From the NCBI RefSeq assembly GCF_020360975.1, contig NW_025408667.1:7502001-7566000 (forward strand): a stretch of DNA of 64,000 bases. The letters are read 5' to 3'. A model generated the notes under the pieces. That model worked only from the letters and a program-made list of their open reading frames with translations, ran no database searches and was not told the DNA's origin. Both the position numbers and the translations under genes were made by a program. Below, piece after piece: positions 54,401 to 64,000 of this stretch. This DNA is from Hirsutella rhossiliensis. Its lineage: Eukaryota > Ascomycota > Sordariomycetes > Hypocreales > Ophiocordycipitaceae. How positions within the stretch are numbered: the stretch's first letter is position 1; each line of letters starts with the position of its first letter.

Positions 54401-55431
54401 CACCCATGGCGGACACGCGGTCGCCGTTCCAGCTCCCGACGAAGCCGTCACGGGCGCTCTTGCGGCACATCCAGGCCAGGGCAGACTGGTTCTTGAGAAT
54501 AATGCTGAACCACCCGACGCTGTCGACGCACGAGATGCTGTGGGAATTTTTCCTGGTGCCGGAACTGCAGCTGGACGCGATGGAGCAGCGGACGAGGCTC
54601 AAGGTGGAAACCCGGACGGAGAAGATCAAGGAGGAGTACGAGCCGGTCGAGGACGTGAGGGAGGTGGAGCAGTTTGCGAACCATGCCAAAGACATGGTGA
54701 GGAGCGTGGGCTATTCGACCAAGAGCGTTACGAGGAGGGCCAACGGCGTCGAGCTCGCGTCATCCGGTAAGTCTCGGCCCGTCGTCCCTTTACTGCAGAT
54801 GCTGACTTTGACTGATTTGCCAGATTTGCACGATTCCCTGGTTCTCCTTCACAGGCAGGTGGCGGCGGTTGAGTTTCTTCCCACGTCGCACGTTGTTGCG
54901 CTCGAGGCGTACGTCAGGGCCATGGCACCGACTCAGTCGAGCCCGCAGACGGTGTTGCATACCGCGCTGTTGGCAATGCAGTCGACGGTGCAGGCTCTCC
55001 TAATGTCGCTGTCACGACCGGCGACGCTGATCAACAGGATCTGGGCGGCGAAGAGAGAGGCGGACAGGAACGAGAACGCGGCGGGGCGGTCATCGCGATG
55101 GCCGCTTGGTCTTTTGGACGAGACGAGACAAAGGCTGCAGGATGGCAAAGAGCTGCGGGCACGCAAGTCGCGCGAAGAGGCCGAGTACGCGTCGCGGGAG
55201 CTGCGGCACACGCAGCAGACGGTGGCGGCGGAGCTGGCGGGATGGCAGGACATGCACGAGAAGATGGGACGAAGCGCGATGCGGGAGTTTGCGAGGGGCA
55301 TGGCGGTGCAGGAGCGGATGAGGCTAGACGGGATGATGCGAGCGCTGAGGAGGGTCAGAGGGGGCGGAGTGGGGGCGGACAAGCAGGCAGCGGCCGGGGC
55401 CGTCTCGGGAGCACAGGGACAAGGTGGCTGA
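51402..55431 (+). CDS. VPS9-ankyrin-PX protein, VARP/Vrl1-like endosomal Rab5 GEF
   Basis: Exons 51402-51741, 51797-54766 and 54824-55431 join to 1305 residues. The N-terminal part (MPPLNPFLAAFFKSSVV) is followed by a VPS9 domain at about 300-480 (MEFIDISQLGIAI, VNADTLVSLLLYVVIRSQ, GYALSTFEAVLAYLVMDSAG), which activates Rab5-type GTPases. Ankyrin repeats follow at about 670-910 (GNTLLHIINDARLAMRILHS, FTALMVASKYGRYDMVRCLF), then a PX domain at about 925-1050 (YTVTTSRRSLAEFERLAHLL, PFQLPTKPSRALL) and a long helical C-terminus that may be BAR-like. This order matches yeast Vrl1 of the VINE complex. Intron 2 (57 nt) is stop-free and in phase. Confidence 0.9.
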
Positions 55432-56193
55432 GGCGCGAGAGCGAGAATCTTGGTCGCGTGACGGTCGCGGTGGCACGCCAAGGTCGGACGACTGGTGGAG
55501 GCGGCTACCGGGGGAAGGATGCGAGGCTCACGACTGCACCAGCGAGGAGAGCAAGACAGGGGCGCGGGCTGTTTGACGAGTGTCGTCTACTGTGTGGCCT
55601 GGGGTTCCCACGGCGCTGGAGGGCTAGCGATGGTTTATATCTACCTTGGCACATGACGATGGCGAGGGGGAGGGGGGGGGGCGTTTGGCGTTGAAGACGA
55701 CGTCGAAGGGACGAGGGCGAGTGGCGTGTTGCCAGTGCGTGCATTGTCACGAGATTTACGTGGACATAGCTATGCATGTCGATATATCCATGTGAACAGG
55801 ACACTCAACGAATCATAGCTCGGAGGCTGCCGCCGGCGCGTCAACGGGGGGCGCGGGCGCGTGCGGGTTGGCAGCCAATGGAAGGGGCAGGAGGGCGGAT
55901 GAGGCTCGCATGGCTGACGCGGTGCGGTACGCGCCTGGTGGGCAACACGGCTTACAGTAATAGCCAAGTTTATTAGGAGGCAGAGATCCAATGTGTTGCA
56001 ATTCCAGGGCTCGATGTTAGCCGCCGGGCTGGGCGGTGCAATGTCGCGGCTTGGAAGGACGTTGAGCACGCGTGACCTTTTTCAGGTAATACGCAGGCGA
56101 CTGACTTGTACGAATACCGAGTAATTAACGCGAGCGCATAAAGGACAGTAGGGAAGCGGTCGCGGTCTGTCGGAAGGGGGGGCGCGACGATTC

Positions 56194-56254
56194 TGCGATG
56201 CGGTGCGGTGCGGTGCGATGCGATGCGATGCGATGCGATGCGATGCGATGCGAT
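56194..56254. repeat. Pentanucleotide microsatellite (TGCGA/TGCGG)n
   Basis: About twelve 5-bp units: TGCGA, three TGCGG, then eight TGCGA. Nearly perfect. Confidence 0.9.
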
Positions 56255-56605
56255 GGGGCAGCGAACCGTCCAGGTGTGCGCGCGTTGGCTGTCTGCCGAC
56301 AGCCAATTCAGAAGACGTAGGCTCATCAGCCTGAAACACGATTGAAGAAGAAACGAAGAAGCCCATGTGCATACGCAGTGCAGTGCCTGCAGAGACGACG
56401 CTGGCCACTCAGGCGGCCGGCGCCTGCAGCAACCCGGCGCGCGCTCAGAGGACGGGCGCGCGTCTCTCGACACTGGCCCGGTCATTGGCCCGGTCATTGA
56501 TTGGCCCGGTCATTATTGGCTCTGCCTGGAGGCTCGTACGCGTCCGTCGTCGGTGGTCGTTGTCCATGATGGGCCAGCAGCCGGAACGTGCCGCGCTCGC
56601 GCCTA

Positions 56606-56609
<4 letters not shown>

Positions 56610-56641
<32 letters not shown>
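56610..56641. repeat. (GA)16 microsatellite
   Basis: 32 bp of uninterrupted GA. Confidence 0.95.
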
Positions 56642-56645
<4 letters not shown>

Positions 56646-57055
56646 CATGGCAGGTGGTCGCAGATGGACTGAAAAGATAAAAAGAGTCGTCCGTCTCCGG
56701 CGTTGCCGTTCCAATCATCCCCCCCTTGTTTCCCGTTAGACGCCCGCTGTCTCTTTCTTTGCTGCCTTTTTCTCGTTACTCGGTTCTTCCTTCCTCCTTC
56801 AACAGACCAGACCGCCTCTCCGCCCGTATATACATTTCTTTTGTGACCCAAAGTCTCCTCTTGCTTGGACTCTTCAACGACTCTTCAACCTCATTCCCAA
56901 CTTCGGACCAACAAGATATACCCCTCTAGACGAGCCGGCCTCACCTTTGGCAGATCCGAACAGACTCTCTCTTTGCCTTGCTTCCACTCACTGGCTGGAG
57001 CTGGCCTCCGCCATATATAACCAGACACAACACCTCTTCGCTAATACAACCAGCC

Positions 57056-58985
57056 ATGCCTGCGTGAGTCCACCTATCCCACGACCCGTGGCAACTCCTG
57101 CTGACTTGCTTCCAACAGTCTGGAAGCCGGCGTCGCCTTCGACTTCACCTTTCCTTCCCCCTGTACTCCTCCTCCTCCTCCTCCAAGCCAGCCCGCCCTG
57201 GCCATGGACAGCGACGATGCCGCCTTCTTCGCCTCCTTTGACTCGTCTTTCCTCGACATCCCATGCTTCACCCGCCGCCATGTCCGCTCCTCCTCCAACG
57301 CCTCCTCGGCCTGCTCGGCCGTCTCCACCGTCGAGTCCACCCCCGACTCTGCCTGCACCCGTCTCTCCACACCCCCTCGCCCCAGCCCTCCGGTGCGCCA
57401 TCACGGGCCCCTCCTGCTTCCCAAGATTCGCCCCCAGGACCAGGACTTTGACCAGAATCATCGCCCTTTGTCCACCAACCTGCGCCGCGTCCGCAACAAA
57501 TCTCGGCTCACGCCCTCTTCTAAGCCTCCCTCGCGGGCCCCAAACGCCTCCCGCCATGCCCGCAGCTACACGAGCCCTGACTGCTTTGCTGGCCTGACTC
57601 CGTCCTCGTCGCCTTCTCCCCCCTCGTCTTCCGACCGCTTGACGGCTCCCTCCACCGCACACCAACGCGCAGCGTCCGAGACTGCGCCGCTCTTATGCTC
57701 CCCTGCTCCCTTTGCCCTCATCTCGGACTCGCAACACATGATGCCCTCCGATGTCTGGTCCTCCCGTCGCTCCTCGACTGGCTGCGCCATCGACACCTCG
57801 GCCCTCGACGACTACGACTTTGCCGCTTATCGTCCCCCGTCCTGTCTGATGCAGAGCATGCCGCTTCCCAGTGCCGCCAGCGCCGTCACCTCTTCCACTC
57901 GAACAGACTTGACCTTTTCCTCCTACAACCCGCGGGCCCCATCGCCGCTTGGCTTGCTTGCCTCATACCCCGATGACGACGCACCAACGACGATGATGAC
58001 AACTACGCTTGTCGACTTCCTCACCTGTCCCAACCCGGCCGCCTCGCTCGTCCGCAACATCTCTTTGCCCCTGCGAGATCCCAGCATTAAGCACTTCTGG
58101 TGGGACGTTCGCAGCATCCGCTCTTGGAGCTCCTTCAACGCCTCAGCCGTCCTCGCTCTGCCCGGTGCCTCGGCTATGCTGACCACGCCCGTCCCGTCGC
58201 CCGTGCTCCCCCAGCCAAGTATGTCGTCGCGCCACCCGGAGACGGAGGCCTCTCTCCACGCCATATACATCTCCTTTTACCTGCCCAAGCTCAACGCGGC
58301 CTTGGCCATCTCGTCGGGCCGCCCGCTGCAGCTCTCGGTCCCGGCCAAGACGACCCACGGAGTCAACGATCTGCTCTTCGTGGCCAACGCCGACGGCGAG
58401 TCGGCCACGGCGGCTGCCTTATTTGGCGGCAAGCCCTCGGCGCGCCTTGTCGGCCTCGTCCGCAGCTTTGACCGCTTCAACACGGGTATGCGCGTCGAGG
58501 GCAACATCAAGCGCGTCGAGTACCTCCGCGGGCTCGCCGCCCTGCACTACGCCATGCGCGAACACGGCTGCCGCTACGGCTTCATCCTTACCGAGATTGA
58601 GCTCGTCCTCGTCCGCTACGGCACCGACTCGACGCCCTTCTTTGGCGACCTGGAAGTCACCTCGGTCCAGTTGGCCGCTTGCAACCAGCATGATGGCTAT
58701 AGCACGGCCGCTCCCGAGACCCCCCTGACGGCCTGCCTCGCTCTCTGGGGCCTCTGCCAGCTCGCCAGCGACGACACCTCCGTGGGCCATGCCCACTGGA
58801 GGGCCGAGATTGGCGCCCCCGCCGCGGGCACCCGCCGCAAGGCGCGGCCGCGCGACGGCTGGATGCCGCAGCCGCAGCTGGCCGAGAAGCGCGAGGCCAA
58901 GAGGAGCCGCGGCTGGGTCTGGCCCGAGGACCCCATTGGCAGGAAGGAGCTCGGCAAGCGGGGTGTCCGCTATGGCGCCCCCTAA
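57056..58985 (+). CDS. Conserved fungal protein of unknown function, 624 aa, with 8-nt first coding exon
   Basis: Exon 1 is 57056-57063 (ATG CCT GC) and exon 2 is 57119-58985; the 55-nt intron has GTGAGT and AACAG ends. The spliced start is MPALEAGVAFDFTFPSPCTP, then a proline run. The first ~300 residues are Ser/Pro-rich and probably disordered. A folded part runs from about residue 325 (DPSIKHFWWDVRSIRSWSSF) through ISFYLPKLNAALAI, RLVGLVRSFDRFNTGMRVEG and RGLAALHYAMREHGCRYGFI to FFGDLEVTSVQLA. Such proteins are widespread in Sordariomycetes without a known role. The conserved ending WPEDPIGRKELGKRGVRYG suggests purifying selection. Without splicing, the frame would start at the ATG at 57204. 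Confidence 0.8.
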
Positions 58986-59572
58986 GCGTGTCTACTTCCT
59001 ATGTGGAAAGGGACAAGAGGAGAATTGAGGTCTGGGACCGAACGGTTGAGTGTGCGTGGAGTGGAAAGGGGGTTTAAACGGCTGGTCCGTTTTCACGCCA
59101 AGGAGGCGCCGGGTAATTAGGGCAGCAGGGAGATAGAAGAGGCCTTGATAAGCGGCGGTCCCTTCCTCGGGACATGTTTGCGAGATAAAGGTTGGCGACC
59201 TGGGCCACGTTCTCGGCCAACCCTCACGGGATCAGGTCGAGAAATGCTCGGGATGAGGGCGGGGGGCCAAAGACAGGGAATTCGAATTGGATAGTCCCAA
59301 GTACCTACCTACCTACCTCTACAATGATGGATGGCACAGCTCATGTAACGCAATCCGTCGCCTGACGAGGGGCCATCACGCAGTACCTAATCGCCTCGCT
59401 CCGTGGTCTTCCATAAATCAGCCGGCTTCTGACCATGGGCGTGTTTCATGTAGGGGCGACGTGGCCATGAACAAAGCCCGGGATGCTTGCTTTACAATTT
59501 TTTTGTATTGCTAGGCACTAGAGCCTCTTTCTTTTTTTAACCTCATATTTACTACCAGTCAGGCATGCATCA
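58986..59572. other. Intergenic, convergent 3' regions
   Basis: 587 bp between stop codons; GTACCTACCTACCTACC at 59300-59317. No gene supported. Confidence 0.5.
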
Positions 59573-59734
59573 TCAGCCCTTGGCAGCGCCGGCCTTGATG
59601 AGCAGAATATCACCGTCCTCGACCACGTACTCCTTGCCCTTGGTCATCATCTTGCCCTTGGCTTTGACCTCGGCCTCGTCCCCGAGCTCCCGGAGAGCCT
59701 CGTAGTTGCAGACAATGGCCTGGATAAACGTCTT

Positions 59735-59766
<32 letters not shown>

Positions 59767-61122
59767 GCGGGGCCTTTGTGCCGACGCGGATGGTCCACTG
59801 GCGGACTTCGTCGGCGCCCGTGGTGAAGAAGCTGCCGAGCTGGAGCGTCTTGCGCATCTGTGTGATAATCTTGGGCAGCGCCGACTCGGCGCCCACGCTC
59901 TTCTGCTCCTCCCGGGCGGCCTCCTCCGTCTCGAAGCGCGTCAGACGCTCCTCGTACGAAACGGAGATGGGAATCACCGGGTCACCGGCCGAGTGCTCCT
60001 TGATCCACTCAGCGACCTTTGGCAGGTGCTTGTTCTTCTTGCGGACAAAGTCCCGCTCGGACAGGTTGACCAGATACACGACGGGCTTGGCCGTCAGGAG
60101 GAACAGAGGGTTGATGACCTCGACCTGAACTCGGGGTCAGTATGGAAAGCTCGAGATGCGGGCAAGAAAGGCAGTGTTTAGGCAAAAGAAGGACAGTGTT
60201 TGCTATCAGGTAAGATTTTATCTCATAATGCACTCTAGCGTTGTATTGGGTGAGGCATTCGACGAGCTGGGATTAGATTCAGGCCAAATGGCCTTTTGTC
60301 ATCATGCAAACGGACACAAGGAAAAGTCGTGCGCGTGAAGAAAAAAAGAGGAAATGGCATTCTCACCTCCTTGGGGGTCCAGTCGCCCTTGCGGACGTCT
60401 TTGCCGTCCTGGATCCAGGCCAGGATCTTCTCAATGGTGTCCTGTTCCTGCTTTGCCTTTTTGAGCTCGAGGCTTTGGCCGCCCATGCGCGTCTTCTTCT
60501 TTTGGTTCTCCAGGGCCTTTTCGACAAACTCAATGTCTTTCAGCCTCAGCTCCTCGCTGATGATGTCGAGGTCACGCGTAGGGTTGACATCGCCCTCGAC
60601 GTGGATGATTTCGGCATCGTCGAAGCATCGGACAACCTGGAAGATGGCGTCGACGGCGCGGATGTGAGATAAGAAAGCATTGCCGAGACCGGCACCGGTG
60701 GAAGAGCCACGGGTCAGACCGGCAATGTCATAGACGGTCAGGTTGGCGGGGACCTGGGATTTGGGCTTGTACTTTTCGCAGAGCCAGTCGAAGCGGGCGT
60801 CGGGGACAATAACGCGGGCCTCTTCGGGGTCAATGGTGGCGTAGGGAAAGTTCTTGCAGCGAACTGTCAGCGAGCGGCCGGGACCAAGCGCAGGCGCAAG
60901 AGGGCTCCAGTGCGTACAGCAGGGTTGCCGAGGGTGCATTTGGTGATGGCCTGGAACAGAGTGGATTTGCCGACGTTTGCAAGGCCGACCTGGCGAAGGG
61001 GTTAGCCCGAGGATTGTGTTTGCAGGGAACGTGGGGGGGGAGCTCACAATGCCACTCTTCAAGCTGTTCCCGGGCCTGCCGAGGGGGATTTTTTCTTCTT
61101 GGACGGGCTTTTTGGGCGGCAT
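59573..61122 (-). CDS. OLA1: OLA1/YchF-type P-loop ATPase
   Basis: Obg-family ATPase that binds ribosomes and modulates translation and stress responses. Minus-strand exons 61122-61048, 60989-60918, 60852-60367 and 60124-59573 join to 394 residues, the usual length. The P-loop VGLANVGKSTLFQAITKC spans the second exon, followed by NFPYATIDPEEARV, YDIAGLTRGSSTGAGLGNAF and the G4-equivalent NLSE in VVYLVNLSERDF. The last is the non-canonical motif that makes this family prefer ATP over GTP. The C-terminal TGS domain has VRQWTIRVGTKAPQAAGVIH and KGKEYVVEDGDILLI. Intron 3 is 242 nt, the longest in the window. Confidence 0.96.
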
Positions 61123-62829
61123 TTTGCGTGATTTTGCGTAGTGGCGACACGGGGTATATGAGAAGAGACGGGAGGGAACAAGGCGCGGAGCCAGTCCGGG
61201 AGAAGCACGCCGGGTTGCTGCGCGGGGGCGGGAGAAGAGAGAGAGGAGGGGAAGCACGCGGAGGGACGGGAGAGAGGGAGAGGGGAGGGAAGATGGGGAG
61301 GGAGAAATGGGAAGAGAAGGAGATGAGGAAAAGAGAGCGCGTGGACAAAAGGTCGGCGCAGTGCGAGTGGCCGTCGCCAGAGAAGGACGCGAGAGGGCAA
61401 ATGGACGACTACCTAGGAGGTTGAAGCCATGCGGACAGGAGGATTTCTTGCCAGCGAGCCTCATCCTCCTCAGAGGGAGGAGGGGGAATGGAAAAATGTG
61501 TGTGTGTGTGTGCTTGCCAACCTAATGAAAAATGAGCTATTGCTGTCCCCTCCATTACTGGGGCATTTCTCTCGAGTGGCCCAATCAAAGCTGCTCTCTG
61601 CGCCGAGCCTTACCCGAAGGCTGTTAAGCAAGCCGCAGACGGATATTAGGGCAAGTGCGATGCCCAAAAGGCGTGAGCTCGAAAGATAAGATAACGTAGC
61701 CCAGAAAGTACCTACCTCGAGGTACCTTGGGTTGAACACTTTGAAAGTTGATGACGGTTCCCGCCATTTCATCGCCCTTTCATCACGGCCGTGCGGGGCT
61801 GTCGATGAGCACGAGGTCGGCTTGGGCGATTCAAACGACAGAGCCCATTGACGCCGAAACTCTCACCAAGATGGACCGACGACTCCCATGAGCGGGTTCG
61901 GACTTGAACAAAGAGTCACACCCGCTGTCCCAAACCCGTGCCATCAAGGGCATACGTTACCTTCGGATCCGTCGACACGCACGTCGATGCAGCACATCAA
62001 TATTTCGGCACCAAAGCGCTTGCCTTGGTGCGCAGGGAAGAGGTTCCAATTCGCCACCCGGATCGTTTGCGCACAGCAGAACGCCCCATGAGCGGCACTT
62101 GACGTTGGACAAGGCCACCTTCTGATAAGAAAAGAGACAACGGGCATTCGGACGCACAGACGAGAGACTCGTATCTCCACGTATCTCAGTAGACGAGCGG
62201 GCTTGTTTTTGGCGGCGCCAAAATGGAGGCCAAGTGTTTGGATGAGGGTACAACTCATCCTCAACTCGTGGAAGACGCTACACGGACGTCACCCACGGCC
62301 TATGGATAGATATCCAAATGTCCTGGAACTTCGAGCCGCATTGTATCGTTGTACATATTTGGCAATGGCGGTTCCAAAGACTCCAATCAATGGCTTTGGA
62401 TCAAGCGGCCCGTGGCGCCCCTTTTTGCCCTAGATCATGTCCGATTGGATGGGCGCTCGCATTGGCTTTCGGTGTCGAGCAACGACACATGCGTCTCGAT
62501 GCTCGGCCAACTGGACGTCCTCCTGCAGTGCTACGGGCAAACTGGCTTGTATGGAAAGCCACGTTCACGGCATAAGCCACCATAGAGGCCAAGCTTGATG
62601 GAAACCGTATCGACAAAGTGCATGGCTCGAACACCATTCGTCGACTCAAGCGTCTTGGCGTGTATAAGACGTGCAAGCCCAACCCGCCCACCAAGGTTCA
62701 TCCCTCCGCTCAGAAAGGCCATAAAAAAGGACTTTTCTGAAAGACTTGAGCAAAGCACGTCTCGCGAGCTTGAACCCTCCCGAAGTTCAGGTCTACTCTT
62801 TACAAGAATTTTTTTACCTCGCCTCCAAC
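61123..62829. other. Divergent intergenic region OLA1/secreted protein gene
   Basis: 1.7 kb. The OLA1-proximal part is strongly purine-rich (61180-61330) as read on the plus strand, that is, pyrimidine-rich in the direction of OLA1. A GTACCTACCTCGAGGTACC palindrome lies at 61709-61727, and a (TG)n run is at 61497-61512. A plus frame at about 62455-62585 looks weakly coding but has no partner exons. Confidence 0.45.
61709..61727. repeat. ACCTAGGT/GGTACC-type palindromic unit
   Basis: GTACCTACCTCGAGGTACC, an imperfect palindrome of the recurrent intergenic class. Confidence 0.5.
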
Positions 62830-63913
62830 ATGAAGGCTCTTCCTGTCTTGTTGTCAGCCGCTCTCCCAACGCTGGCTTTTGTAAGACGTCTTTTTGGCTT
62901 CGCCAACGTCAGGCGAGAGAGAGACTGACTGGTGTTAATCAACGGACAGGACGTTGCCGCGGCGATTCGCAAAGCTTCTCCCAAGGTTGGCCCTTTGTCC
63001 ACCCAGACGTCGCCTGCGACACCGACTGATTGCATGTTAATGTGCTCAGGTCTTGCACGGAGACGCTGTTCAGCTTAGCAGCAACGGCTATGGGACCGGT
63101 CTTGTGCAAGAGCTTGTTTGGCACGGCGAGGTCAAGGCCGGCGAGCCCAACATGACATTGGCGGGAACTGTCCAGGAGATCTACGACAAGATCTCCATCA
63201 TGAACCCGGACTTTTCCCACGATGGACTGTTCGACCAGTCTGAGCTCAAGAAGCGCGATACGAACGTGAGAAACTGTCAAGCCGTCGAGGTCACAAGCCG
63301 TGGTTTTGAGCCGAGACTAATCTCTGGATAGATTAAAGAGGTTGACTGCGATGCAGGAAGCCTCGTGTTTCGCAAGTACATCCACTCCGGGATGCATCGT
63401 GCGTTGAGCCTCAGACCCTTGATACTCTTCTGCTATTCCTGCTTTACAAAGCACGATTCTGACTATGCAAAGACTTGATGCGGGTTGGCAAAGGCAAACA
63501 GGTCTGCATTGCGCCAGGCGGTCGGCCAGGGGCAGGGGGCTGCGCTCGGGTCAGCTGCGAATGGGGAGCCGCCATCTTTCTCTGCAACGAGAACGAAAAC
63601 TCGATACACATCCCGTGTAGACGTGTCGCCATCATCGCCGCGCGAATCGACAATGATTGCCAGGAGGTCAGCCAACCTCGACCTCATCTGTGCTTTGCCT
63701 CTCCAACACGGCAGGGACTCGCCGCGGCTGACTTGTGGAACACAGAATGATCGCATCGGCCGACCAATCTGGGTGCGTGGCGAGGTGAGTGCAACAGCGC
63801 GGCCACCCATGGTGACGCTTCTGGATGCCTTTGATGCTAAGCAGACTTATTTGTACTTGTAGGCTACCACGTCGGACAATTGGAGCGTCAGAATCACTAG
63901 GTCGAGGTGCTGA
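62830..63913 (+). CDS. Secreted cysteine-rich protein with pre-pro structure
   Basis: Seven short exons, 62830-62880, 62950-62985, 63050-63265, 63332-63398, 63473-63666, 63746-63784 and 63863-63913, join in phase to 217 residues. Residues 1-17 form a signal peptide core (MKALPVLLSAALPTLAF). A cysteine-free pro-region with one N-glycosylation sequon (NMT, near 63) ends at a dibasic KKR (96-98), a typical Kex2 site. The remaining 119 residues hold eight cysteines, with GGCARVSCEWGAAIFLCNEN as the core and a C-terminal Cys. Similar cysteine spacing occurs in secreted ascomycete proteins of unknown role, some viewed as effector-like or antimicrobial. Intron 2 has a weak GTTGGC donor. Intron 5 has GTCAGC. 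Function is unproven. Confidence 0.75.
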
Positions 63914-64000
63914 GCCGTTGCTGCACTTGGCCATTCTCTTGCAAGACAAGAATGGCTAGCAGCACTGGGCAGCGTATCCTTTGTCGATGCGTGCTCACGG

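Larger units (their letters stand above)
55432..57055. other. Intergenic with microsatellites
   Basis: 1.6 kb. Contains a pentanucleotide repeat (56194-56254) and a (GA)n run (56610-56641). A CT-rich leader precedes the next gene. No gene supported. Confidence 0.5.

Noticed and set aside
1..64000. CRISPR arrays, prophage, rRNA or plasmid features
   Set aside because: The window is eukaryotic nuclear DNA; no spaced direct repeats or rRNA-like sequence were seen.

Overview
This window is nuclear DNA from a filamentous ascomycete (Pezizomycotina), most likely a sordariomycete and perhaps Hypocreales. The evidence is GC-rich coding sequence, short introns (about 47-125 nt, one of 242 nt) with GTRNGT donors and CTRAC-type branch sites, and a gene set that includes a DIM-5-type histone H3K9 methyltransferase, coatomer beta, Mago nashi and a class II aldolase. 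The species assignment is inference. Exon coordinates below were read by hand from splice signals, reading phase and remembered family conservation; no search was run.

Region 1 to 34 kb is an ordinary housekeeping block: a partial ankyrin protein, RPP40 (RNase P), TRM11 (tRNA methyltransferase), VID24/GID4, Mago nashi, SEC26, a UBTD-like protein, the DIM-5 homologue, an orphan ORF, a small mitochondrial protein, a conserved unknown protein, a sphingoid-base kinase, NAA15, MIX23/Cid2, an OSH4/KES1 oxysterol-binding protein and fructose-bisphosphate aldolase. The genes are mostly in convergent or divergent pairs. They touch translation and tRNA biology, vesicle and lipid traffic and central carbon metabolism, without an evident operon-like theme.

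Region 34.8 to 47 kb is more accessory in character. It starts with a complete Mutator-like (MULE) transposon carrying 71-bp identical terminal inverted repeats and an 8-bp target duplication, inserted 62 bp before the start codon of a BCS1-type AAA ATPase gene. A microbial-type PARG-like protein follows, then two divergently transcribed paralogous SAM methyltransferases, then a stretch with apparent coding fragments that I could not assemble into a gene.

Region 47 to 64 kb holds an amino-acid permease, a VPS9-ankyrin-PX protein related to VARP/Vrl1, a large protein of unknown function, the OLA1 ATPase and, at the right edge, a seven-exon gene for a small secreted eight-cysteine protein with a predicted Kex2 cleavage site. 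I found no tRNA, rRNA or CRISPR array. Intergenic gaps repeatedly carry short clusters of an ACCTAGGT/GGTACCT-like sequence. The best leads for novelty are the fresh MULE next to BCS1, the divergent methyltransferase pair, the pre-pro cysteine-rich protein, and unusual gene structures (two GC-AG introns, an ATG-only first exon).
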